A stretch of DNA of 31,451 nucleotides, from NCBI GenBank assembly GCA_964427535.1, contig CAYRVF010000059.1, forward strand, positions 1 through 31,451. The letters are read 5' to 3'. Under the pieces are notes generated by a model, which saw only the letters and a program-made list of their open reading frames with translations, had not been told where the DNA came from and did no database searches. Source of the DNA: CAYRVF01 sp964427535 (GTDB taxonomy: Bacteria > Chloroflexota > Ktedonobacteria > Ktedonobacterales > JADMIN01). Below, piece after piece: positions 9,223 through 14,895 of this stretch. Positions within the stretch are counted from its first letter, which is position 1. Each line of letters opens with the position of its first letter. Position numbers and translations under genes: made by a program.

Positions 9223-9231
9223 AGTGTACCA
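9223..9231 (-). promoter_or_regulatory. possible extended -10 for the acyl-CoA dehydrogenase gene
   Basis: The minus strand reads TGGTACACT, a TGnTATAAT-like element about 75 bases upstream of the start codon. No clear -35 is present. Support is weak and rests on the motif and its position only. Confidence 0.3.
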
Positions 9232-9436
9232 TGAGGCTGCCGTCCTGCCTCTGTGCCTGGCAACGCTGCATTGAGCACGGGCAAGACTACATCCCCAACC
9301 TGGCTTGTGGAGATGCCATCGCGTGGGGAGAGCGGTATACTGGTCGGGGTGTGTCGGGTGCTGTGCGAGGCACGGCATACCGGGTCGCGAGACAGGGCAA
9401 TCGGCGGTGGCGAGTGGAAGAGACGAGAGCGGACGC

Positions 9437-10558
9437 ATGCGGATTCTGATTTCGGGCGGTGGCACCGGCGGACATATTTATCCCGCGCTCGCGGTCGCAC
9501 GTGAGCTCGTCGAGTCGTACGGCGCCGAGGTTCTCTACATGGGCGACGCGAACGGGCTGGAGACGCGCATCGTCCCGGCGGCGGGCCTGCCGTTCGTCAC
9601 GATCACGGCGGGCAAGCTGCGGCGTTACCTCTCGCCCCGCACGGTCACCGACCTCGGCCGTGTGCCGGTGGGGATGGCGCAGGCGCTGCGGCATGTCTCG
9701 CGGTTCCGGCCCGATGCCGCGTTCACCAGCGGCGGCTACGTCTCCGTTCCGGCGGGGATGGCGGCCCGGGCGCATGGTGTGCCGCTCGTCATGCACCAGC
9801 AGGATGTGTCGCCGAATCTCGCGAACCGGCTGCTGCGGCCAGCCGCCACGCGCATCAGCGTCTCGTTCCCCGACTCGCTGCGCTACTTCCCCAAGAGCAA
9901 GACGACGCTCGCCGGGAATCCGGTCCGCGCCGAGGTGCTGCGTATGCGCGGCGTGTCGAGTGCGGAGGCGAAGGCTCGGCTGGGGCTGAACCCAACGCTG
10001 CCGGTCGTGCTCGTGACGGGCGGGAGCCAGGGCGCGCGCCATCTCAATCAAGCTGTCGCCGCGGCCCTTCCGGCGCTGTTGCCGCACTGTCAGGTGCTGC
10101 ACATCAGCGGCACGCTCACCTATGACGCCACCAATATTCAGGCCGATGCCGCGCTCGCGGAGGCGCCATACCTGCGCGCGCGGTACTCGCTCTTCGCCTA
10201 TCTGGAAGCTGAGATGCCCGTCGCGCTGGCGGCGAGCGATCTGGTGCTGTGCCGCTCCGGCGCGGCGACGCTCGCGGAGCTGTCGGTGCTGGGGCGGCCA
10301 AGCGTGCTCGTGCCGCTGCCGCCAGGGTTTACCGGCTCGCCACAGCTCGTCAATTCGCAGATGTTCCAGCGGGCGGGCGCGTCGGCGCTGATCCTCGATA
10401 AGGACCTGACACCCCAGACGCTCACCGAGACGCTCTTCTCACTGCTGGCGGATGACGCCCGGCGTGCGGCGATGGCGCGCGCGGCAAGCCAGTTCGCCCG
10501 GCCCGATGCCGCCGTCGAGCTGGCGCGCACCGTGGCCGAGTTGGCGAAGCGGCGCTAA
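9437..10558 (+). CDS. murG: UDP-N-acetylglucosamine--undecaprenyl-PP-MurNAc-pentapeptide GlcNAc transferase (MurG)
   Basis: MurG adds GlcNAc to lipid I to form lipid II at the inner face of the membrane, the last cytoplasmic step of peptidoglycan precursor synthesis. The 373-residue product begins with the glycine-rich acceptor-domain loop GGGTGGHIYPALAVA. It also carries TSGGYVSVPAG and HQQDVSPNLANR in the N-terminal half. The UDP-GlcNAc half shows GGSQGARHLN, CRSGAATLAEL and QLVNSQ. The start ATG 9437 begins exactly at the family N-terminus (MRILISGGG); its ribosome site is weak (GAGAGC). A TATACT hexamer at 9336-9341 could be its -10. No other division or cell-wall gene is beside it, so it is separated from the usual dcw cluster and could be a second copy. 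Confidence 0.92.
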   Translation: MRILISGGGTGGHIYPALAVARELVESYGAEVLYMGDANGLETRIVPAAGLPFVTITAGKLRRYLSPRTVTDLGRVPVGMAQALRHVSRFRPDAAFTSGGYVSVPAGMAARAHGVPLVMHQQDVSPNLANRLLRPAATRISVSFPDSLRYFPKSKTTLAGNPVRAEVLRMRGVSSAEAKARLGLNPTLPVVLVTGGSQGARHLNQAVAAALPALLPHCQVLHISGTLTYDATNIQADAALAEAPYLRARYSLFAYLEAEMPVALAASDLVLCRSGAATLAELSVLGRPSVLVPLPPGFTGSPQLVNSQMFQRAGASALILDKDLTPQTLTETLFSLLADDARRAAMARAASQFARPDAAVELARTVAELAKRR

Positions 10559-10588
10559 CCCGCTGCTTCCAGAACCTCTCCCCTAATC

Positions 10589-10604
10589 CCCTCCTCTTGG
10601 AGGG
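10589..10604. repeat. degenerate C/G-tract hairpin after murG
   Basis: CCCTCC (10589-10594) pairs with GGAGGG (10599-10604) around TCTT, in a context (CTCTCCCCTAATCCCC) like the repeat units near 867 and 28153. It looks like a decayed half-unit and may terminate murG. Confidence 0.45.
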
Positions 10605-10696
10605 AACGTGTACAGAGGCGAGAGGAGCGGCCAAGCGGCGACCTGGGTGGCTGTTCGGCACAGCGGTGTGTGTAGAGTGTATCGTTAGGAGCAGTG

Positions 10697-10813
10697 ATGA
10701 ACGCTCCAGCGGGCGTAGACACACCTAGGGGTGTGATCAGGTACATGCAGGTGAAAGGGAGCGAGCAAGATGATGCGTCTACCATTCTCCCGGCAAGCCG
10801 AACCCGCGTCTGA
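10697..10813 (+). CDS. possible 38-residue leader peptide overlapping the Ser-repeat gene
   Basis: ATG 10697 follows AGGAG by 5 bases, a better-placed ribosome site than that of the next gene. The frame encodes MNAPAGVDTPRGVIRYMQVK and ends at TGA 10811-10813, 41 bases inside the Ser-repeat gene in a different frame. It could be a translated leader that couples or controls expression of that gene, or a chance ORF. Nothing in the peptide is recognisable. Confidence 0.35.
   Translation: MNAPAGVDTPRGVIRYMQVKGSEQDDASTILPASRTRV
10720..10735. promoter_or_regulatory. inverted repeat upstream of the Ser-repeat gene
   Basis: CACACC and GGTGTG flank a TAGG centre, a perfect 6-bp dyad located 35 bases before the Ser-repeat start and inside the possible leader peptide. 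It may be an operator or a small RNA hairpin; no binding protein can be named. Confidence 0.35.
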
Positions 10814-11120
10814 TACGCTACCCCAGCCAGCGCCCGTCCTGGCATCAAGCATCCGCAGCCGCGCGAGCATCTACAGCATCGGGAGCTGGCGGAGCGTCGC
10901 CAGCATGTGGAGCGCGCTCAGCATTCTCAGCATGTTCAGCGCGGGGAGTGTCCTCAGCATCGGCAGTATAGGCAGCCTTCTCAGTATTGGCAGCTCAGGC
11001 AGCATCCTCTGCATCGGTAGCACCGGCTCGATTCTGAGCATCGGCAGCGCGGGGAGCATTCTCAGCATCGGCGGCGCAGGGAAACGCGGCAACGGTCGGA
11101 GCCGTCCGGCGAACGGGTAA
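10770..11120 (+). CDS. small Ser-X-X triplet-repeat protein, function unknown
   Basis: I do not recognise a characterised family. The 116-residue product has an ordinary N-terminus (about 26 residues, Pro-rich), then 26 consecutive three-residue units from Ser27 to about Gly104. Position 1 is Ser in all units but two (Cys81, Gly102). Positions 2 and 3 alternate among Ile-Gly, Ile-Leu and Ala/Ser/Thr-Gly. In the second half this settles into a nine-residue super-repeat of the form SxG-SIL-SIG. The C-terminal tail is basic (KRGNGRSRPANG). Strict period three with small and aliphatic residues suggests an extended or solenoid-like fold that may assemble or contact membrane, but this is inference. 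A GGGAG site lies 12 bases upstream of ATG 10770. The stop is 5 bases from the convergent TenA-like gene. Confidence 0.6.
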   Translation: MMRLPFSRQAEPASDTLPQPAPVLASSIRSRASIYSIGSWRSVASMWSALSILSMFSAGSVLSIGSIGSLLSIGSSGSILCIGSTGSILSIGSAGSILSIGGAGKRGNGRSRPANG

Positions 11121-11130
11121 TCCGTTTACC
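11116..11130. terminator. small hairpin holding two convergent stop codons
   Basis: GGTAA (11116-11120) pairs with TTACC (11126-11130). The TAA stop of the plus-strand gene lies in the left arm and the TAA stop of the minus-strand gene in the right arm. The stem is only 5 bp, so terminator activity is doubtful. Confidence 0.35.
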
Positions 11131-11764
11131 GCTCTCTCACACGAACACTCGCGTCGCAAGGATACGCCATGTCCCAGATGGCGCGCTCGTAGCGGACGAC
11201 CTGGAGGAAGGCGCGCTCGGCCGCTGAAGCGTCGGCGTGGGGGGCGCGCAGCTCGGCGTCGACGGCGCATTCGAGGCTCGTGACGTACTCGGCGAAGGCG
11301 GGCTGTGTCCAGCGGACGACGGGTTCGGCATAGTCAGGCGCGCCGGGGAGAGCATGCTGCCAGGCGACGAAATAGACGGCGGCGATGGCCCAGCGTGCGG
11401 CCAGCGCGTCGAGATAGGGCGCGCGGTCGAGTTGGGAGAGCAGGGCGCAGTAGTCCAGCGTGGCGGGCAGCGGCGTCACGGCAAGGTCGATGTCGCGTTC
11501 GGCAGCATAGCGCTCAAGCCAGGTAAGCTCGTTTTCCAGCGCGACGCAGCCGGTGGCGAGCACACCTTGCGTGTCTCGTGGGGCGCGCACCAGCAGGCGC
11601 GCGTGGAAGGCCAGCAACCCCATGACGAACTGGTAGTCCTGGCCGAGCCAGCAGGCAAATGTACCCTGGGGGAGTCCCCCGTCGCGCACGGCATGCAGGA
11701 AGGGATGCTCTGTCGCGGCGGACCACAGTGTCTCATGGCGTTCAAGCAGGTCTGACGCTTTCAT
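11126..11764 (-). CDS. TenA/thiaminase-II-like protein
   Basis: This 212-residue all-helical protein belongs to the TenA family of haem-oxygenase-like fold, which hydrolyses aminopyrimidine breakdown products of thiamine. Family features seen: HPFLHAVRDGGLP and FACWLGQDYQFV near the N-terminus (residues 20-47), and YERAIWDMAY near the C-terminus, where Glu193 matches the conserved catalytic Glu. The segment that normally carries the nucleophilic Cys (PCxWLY in classical TenA) here reads RWAIAAVYFVAW, so that Cys appears to be missing. It may therefore be a divergent, non-thiaminase member. The start ATG 11764 is preceded by a GGGGGAGG tract. It has its own promoter (11858-11886) downstream of the PucR-type regulator gene. 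No other thiamine gene is in view. Confidence 0.75.
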   Translation of the reverse strand: MKASDLLERHETLWSAATEHPFLHAVRDGGLPQGTFACWLGQDYQFVMGLLAFHARLLVRAPRDTQGVLATGCVALENELTWLERYAAERDIDLAVTPLPATLDYCALLSQLDRAPYLDALAARWAIAAVYFVAWQHALPGAPDYAEPVVRWTQPAFAEYVTSLECAVDAELRAPHADASAAERAFLQVVRYERAIWDMAYPCDASVRVRER

Positions 11765-11780
11765 CCTCCCCCTTTTTCCG

Positions 11781-11852
11781 TTCGCGGTCTGCCTATCACT
11801 CGGTGTCGGCCGGTTAGATGCTCCACGCGTCTCCGGCGACTTCGCGGTCTGC
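11781..11852. repeat. 12-bp direct repeat in the tenA leader
   Basis: TTCGCGGTCTGC occurs at 11781-11792 and again at 11841-11852, exactly 60 bases apart. The second copy spans the predicted transcription start of the TenA-like gene. The spacing (near six helical turns) suits a regulator bound at two sites, possibly the PucR-type protein encoded upstream. Confidence 0.5.
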
Positions 11853-11857
11853 TCTGT

Positions 11858-11886
11858 ATTGTACGGCACATGGCGGGCGGTGTCAC
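11858..11886 (-). promoter_or_regulatory. sigma-70-like promoter of the TenA-like gene
   Basis: The minus strand reads GTGACA (11881-11886), a 17-base spacer, then TACAAT (11858-11863); each box has five of six consensus bases. Initiation near 11851 leaves a leader of about 87 bases before ATG 11764. Confidence 0.6.
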
Positions 11887-11895
11887 AGTCGCCGC

Positions 11896-13167
11896 TCAAA
11901 GGTCCAGCACGCGCCGCCCTTTGATGGCGAGTTGCAGGGTCAAGCGGCGCTCGGGGTCGTCCAGGTCATAGCCGAGCAGCTCGTGGGCGCGGTTGAGGCG
12001 GTAGAGCAGCGAGTTGCGGTGCAGGTGCAGGCGGCGCGCGGCCTCAGAGAGGTTGCCATTGCAGGCGAAGAACGCATCAAGCGTCTCGATGAGCGCCTCG
12101 CCCGCACGTGCGTCGGCATGCAGCGGGCCGAGCGTGCGCTCGACGAACGGCGCCAGCTCGCCGCTATCGCGCAGCAGTAGCAGCAACTGGTAGACGCCGA
12201 GATCGCCGGGCCGGGCGAGTCGTCCGTGACCCAGCACCATCCGACCGAGACGCGAGGCGTCGCGCGCCTCGGTCGCCGAGCGGCGCACCTGCGCGGGTGC
12301 TGTCGCGGCATCGCCCAGTCCCGCCGACCAGGCATCGTCCAGCGCCCGCGTCAGCAACGCGACCACCCGCTCGGCGACATCCTCCCGCCCCGCGCGTGGT
12401 GCCACCGGCAGCAGCGCCACCACCTCCGCGCCGCGCACTCGCACCCAGGCGCCTAACGCGACCTCTAGCTCTCCGGCAAGGTGCGTCGCGGCGGGGAGCG
12501 CATCCTCGTTCGCGGACGCCTCACCGTCCACAGGAGCGTCCGACGGATGCTCCGCGCCGATATCGACCCAGAGGACGGCGTGCGGCTGTAGGAGGTCGAA
12601 GCCGAGCTGTGCCGCGCGCGAGCGCATCTGTGCCTCACCGGCGTACGTCCCGGTCAGCAACGCGTCGAGCGCTTCGGCCCGCAGGCTGGCCCGCAGGCGT
12701 TGCGCGTAGAGGTCCGGTGGCAGCGTGGCGGAGGTGGGCCGTTCGCGCTGGGCGACGACGTGCGCGATGATCTCGCGTTCGACAGCGGGCAGCGAGACAG
12801 TTGGCGGCAGACTCAACAGCGGCAGCCGGTGACGGTTCGCCTGCACCCGCGCCAGGTCGAGCCGTTCCGCTGGCGCGGCGCTCTCATCCAGTCCCGCGAC
12901 CACGATGGCCGAGACGCCAATGTCGGCGAGCTGGTCGATGACCTCGGGAAGGGTGAAGGAGACGAGCTGCCCACGCAACGCCCGCAGAATGGCGAGCGAG
13001 AGCAGCGCCACCTCGCCCCCCTGGAAGCCCTCGAACGCGGGCAGGCGCGGGCGCATCGTGCTGGCCCAGGTCACGCCGCGGCTGAGGCCGCTCTCGCCCG
13101 CGAGCAGGCGCGCGTGCCGTGGGAGCAAAACGTCAAGCACATCGCGCACTGTCACTGGCCCGCTCAT
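11896..13167 (-). CDS. PucR-type transcriptional regulator
   Basis: This is a 423-residue regulator. The N-terminal 135 residues (VTVRDVLDVLLPRHARLLAG, IVVAGLDE, RLPLLSLP) match the PucR purine-catabolism N-terminal domain. The middle is a GGDEF-like/CdaR-type sensor region (VLWVDIGAE, VVALLPVAP). The C-terminus is the PucR helix-turn-helix: FFACNGNLSEAARRLHLHRN, then SLLYRLNRAHELLGYDL, at about residues 366-402. In characterised members it senses purine or related nitrogen metabolites, but the effector here cannot be inferred. The start is ATG 13167 with an AAAGGA site upstream. It lies 75 bases after the unknown gene at 13243 and 131 bases before the TenA-like gene, all on the minus strand, so it could control the latter. 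The family call is good; the target is inferred. Confidence 0.88.
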   Translation of the reverse strand: MSGPVTVRDVLDVLLPRHARLLAGESGLSRGVTWASTMRPRLPAFEGFQGGEVALLSLAILRALRGQLVSFTLPEVIDQLADIGVSAIVVAGLDESAAPAERLDLARVQANRHRLPLLSLPPTVSLPAVEREIIAHVVAQRERPTSATLPPDLYAQRLRASLRAEALDALLTGTYAGEAQMRSRAAQLGFDLLQPHAVLWVDIGAEHPSDAPVDGEASANEDALPAATHLAGELEVALGAWVRVRGAEVVALLPVAPRAGREDVAERVVALLTRALDDAWSAGLGDAATAPAQVRRSATEARDASRLGRMVLGHGRLARPGDLGVYQLLLLLRDSGELAPFVERTLGPLHADARAGEALIETLDAFFACNGNLSEAARRLHLHRNSLLYRLNRAHELLGYDLDDPERRLTLQLAIKGRRVLDL

Positions 13168-13242
13168 GGATGCAGTGCGTCCTTTCGACGGGGGCCGTGG
13201 CTGAGGGCCTCACCCCCTGGCCCCATTACACCGTGGTGGTCA

Positions 13243-13677
13243 TCAGGGGCGGTAGACGTACATGCTCGTAACTGGCGCATCGGGACACTTCTCGCTCGGC
13301 CAACCGCTCTCGCCACCGAGCGTGATGCGCAGGCCAGGATGCATGCGCACTGTGAGCGTGTCGACGTCGTCGTCATCCCACGCGCCCAGGCTGGCTTCCA
13401 CCCCGGTCAGTGGTGTGCCCAGCGAGACGCTGCCCGCGACGCTGCCACGATAGTTCCCATGCACCCGTATCTGATCGACGATACCGTCGGTCGCCCAGAA
13501 GTCGACGGCGGGCGAACGGTATTCCACCGTTCCGGTCGGCACCTGGATGCACGTGTTAATAAGTGCGGTTTCATCGAAGCGCAGTCCGGACGTCCGCAGC
13601 ACCGTCGCCGCGGATTGCCCCAGCGTGATGCCAGCGGCGCTGTGTCCCGGCACAACGGGGGCACCGAGGTCTAGCAT
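13243..13677 (-). CDS. unknown 144-residue protein
   Basis: I do not recognise a characterised family. The product starts MLDLGAPVVPGHSAAGITLG and is rich in beta-prone, Gly-containing segments (TLTVRMHPGLRITLGGESGW), with two Cys (residues about 42 and 133) and a cluster of four Asp (about 105-108). There is no signal peptide or membrane helix, so it is probably cytoplasmic. The G-I-T-L-G-x-S motif near residue 15 is reminiscent of short folds that hold a small domain to a partner, but this is only an impression. The start ATG 13677 has GAAGGGTGAGC upstream; a longer in-frame start would add 23 Arg/Ser-rich residues and seems unlikely. It lies in the minus-strand series between the small basic protein and the PucR-type gene. 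Confidence 0.65.
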   Translation of the reverse strand: MLDLGAPVVPGHSAAGITLGQSAATVLRTSGLRFDETALINTCIQVPTGTVEYRSPAVDFWATDGIVDQIRVHGNYRGSVAGSVSLGTPLTGVEASLGAWDDDDVDTLTVRMHPGLRITLGGESGWPSEKCPDAPVTSMYVYRP

Positions 13678-13803
13678 GCTCACCCTTCTAACAGACTCGT
13701 CTCGCCGCCGTGTGGACGGCCCTCCGCAAGAGGAACGCGCCAGCACTGCTACTCTTCGCCGAGCAACAGGTGGCGCGATGCGACAGTCAGCGCGTGATCA
13801 AGG

Positions 13804-13926
13804 CTAGCGGCGCGTGCCAGCGGCGGACGTGGACGGGCGCGCGGCAGCCTGCGCGCGGGATTTCTCGTCGCGCTTCTTCATCTTCTTGAGGTGTTTGTGC
13901 CACGCGACTTTCTTGGTCTTATACAC
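13804..13926 (-). CDS. 40-residue strongly basic small protein
   Basis: The GTG start at 13924-13926 is preceded by GAGGAG with a 9-base spacer. The frame encodes MYKTKKVAWHKHLKKMKKRD followed by a 20-residue Ala/Arg/Ser tail, ending in TAG. The core is almost half Lys, Arg and His. Such composition is typical of small ribosome- or RNA-associated proteins (the Lys-Trp-His-Lys run recalls the short AURKAIP1/COX24-type basic proteins), but I cannot assign a family. No alternative start lies between it and the stop of the TPR gene 66 bases upstream. A hairpin, CCGGC/GCCGG, lies in that gap. It may be translated with the acidic TPR protein before it. Length and bias leave some doubt that it is a gene. 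Confidence 0.55.
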   Translation of the reverse strand: MYKTKKVAWHKHLKKMKKRDEKSRAQAAARPSTSAAGTRR

Positions 13927-13992
13927 GATCTGCGTCTCCTCTGCTATTTCCGGCCCGTTGCCGGACCACTTCCCATCTTCACACGCCAGGCG

Positions 13993-14856
13993 TTAGCGCT
14001 CGTTGTCCATGAAGTCGGTCTCACGGAAGTCATCGCTCTCGACGTTGTCGTCGCCTTCTTCGTCGTCGCTCTCCTCTGTGAATTCGGCTTCCTCGTCCTC
14101 CTCCTCGTCCACGTCGTGACGCAGGATAGTGTCTTTGATGTACGGACGGATGACCTCGCCGCCCGCGCCACGCGTCGCCGGGAAGCTGACACGCCCAAGA
14201 TTCTCGGGGCTCTGGAAGACCTCGCGAATGATGATGCGGACCTCGTGGTCGTCGAGATCGTAGATACCGGCAACGTACCTGTTCTTCGTCTCCATGAAGC
14301 GGATCAGCCGGTTCGCGAGCCGAGGCTCTACACGGCCGATACGCTTCTCCGCCGCGTTGACGACGTACAGCAGCGGACTCTCCGGGCGCAGGAACACTTC
14401 GTCACCCGGCGCAAGCTTCGCCAGCACGTCGCGCGGGGCCACGTCCACCAGGGTTGTCACGCCGGTCTTGCCGGTCTCTTCGATGAAGAGCCGCGTGTCG
14501 ATACGTGCCACCGAGTGGTGTGAGCCACTTTCCGCCGCATCCTTCAGTTGCGAGAGGCGCTCCAGGTTCTTCTTGGCGATGGTGTTGTCTTTGTCGACCT
14601 CTAGCGCGTCAGAATAGGCCTGTCGCGCATCGGTGTAGCGGCCCAGCTCGCTCAACGCCTTGCCGAGACGGTTGAGCGCGCTCAGGTCGCGCGGGAAGTC
14701 ATTGAGCAGCTCTCGATTCGTCTCAACCGCCTGATCCCATTGGCTGTTGAGCGCCTGCTGTATGGCCTGCTCCGAGAGCTGCCGGTATCTGTGGGCGCGC
14801 TCCTCGGGCTGATACGTTACTTGGGTCATATCCTCGACGTCCTCCTCCTCGGTCAC
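13993..14856 (-). CDS. TPR protein with beta-rich centre and acidic C-terminal tail
   Basis: This 287-residue protein has three parts. Residues 24-105 form two to three tetratricopeptide-like helical pairs (WDQAVETNRELLNDFPRDLS, then LGKALSELGRYTDARQAYSD). Residues 115-245 are a beta-rich domain (LAPGDEVFLRPESPLLYVVN, EVRIIIREVFQSP) of unknown family. Residues 249-287 are almost purely acidic (DVDEEEDEEAEFTEESDDEE). TPRs bind other proteins; the acidic tail could bind basic partners such as ribosomal proteins or the small basic protein encoded next. The GTG start at 14856 has GGGGAGG 4 bases upstream; ATG 14829 is an alternative. The gene lies 39 bases after miaB on the same strand, so it may be cotranscribed with def-miaB and have a translation-related role. 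That role is inferred from context only. Confidence 0.72.
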   Translation of the reverse strand: MTEEEDVEDMTQVTYQPEERAHRYRQLSEQAIQQALNSQWDQAVETNRELLNDFPRDLSALNRLGKALSELGRYTDARQAYSDALEVDKDNTIAKKNLERLSQLKDAAESGSHHSVARIDTRLFIEETGKTGVTTLVDVAPRDVLAKLAPGDEVFLRPESPLLYVVNAAEKRIGRVEPRLANRLIRFMETKNRYVAGIYDLDDHEVRIIIREVFQSPENLGRVSFPATRGAGGEVIRPYIKDTILRHDVDEEEDEEAEFTEESDDEEGDDNVESDDFRETDFMDNER

Positions 14857-14895
14857 CGGTCCTCCCCTCTCTGGATCCGGTGCCAGGGGCCTATT

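Noticed and set aside
8653..9465. Second-frame minus-strand ORF inside and upstream of the acyl-CoA dehydrogenase
   Set aside because: It is Arg/His-rich with no motif and overlaps a secure gene in another frame.
10871..11092. Minus-strand repeat frame (LPMLRxLP pattern) opposite the Ser-repeat gene
   Set aside because: Its repeats are the mirror of the 27-base repeats of the plus-strand gene. The plus frame has the ribosome site, strict register and normal N-terminus.
11765..11850. TPP riboswitch before the TenA-like gene
   Set aside because: Neither the CTGAGA nor the conserved thi-box core is present in the leader.
12700..13674. Plus-strand open frame of 324 codons opposite the PucR-type gene and its neighbour
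   Set aside because: It crosses two minus-strand genes and an intergenic gap and has no recognisable family.
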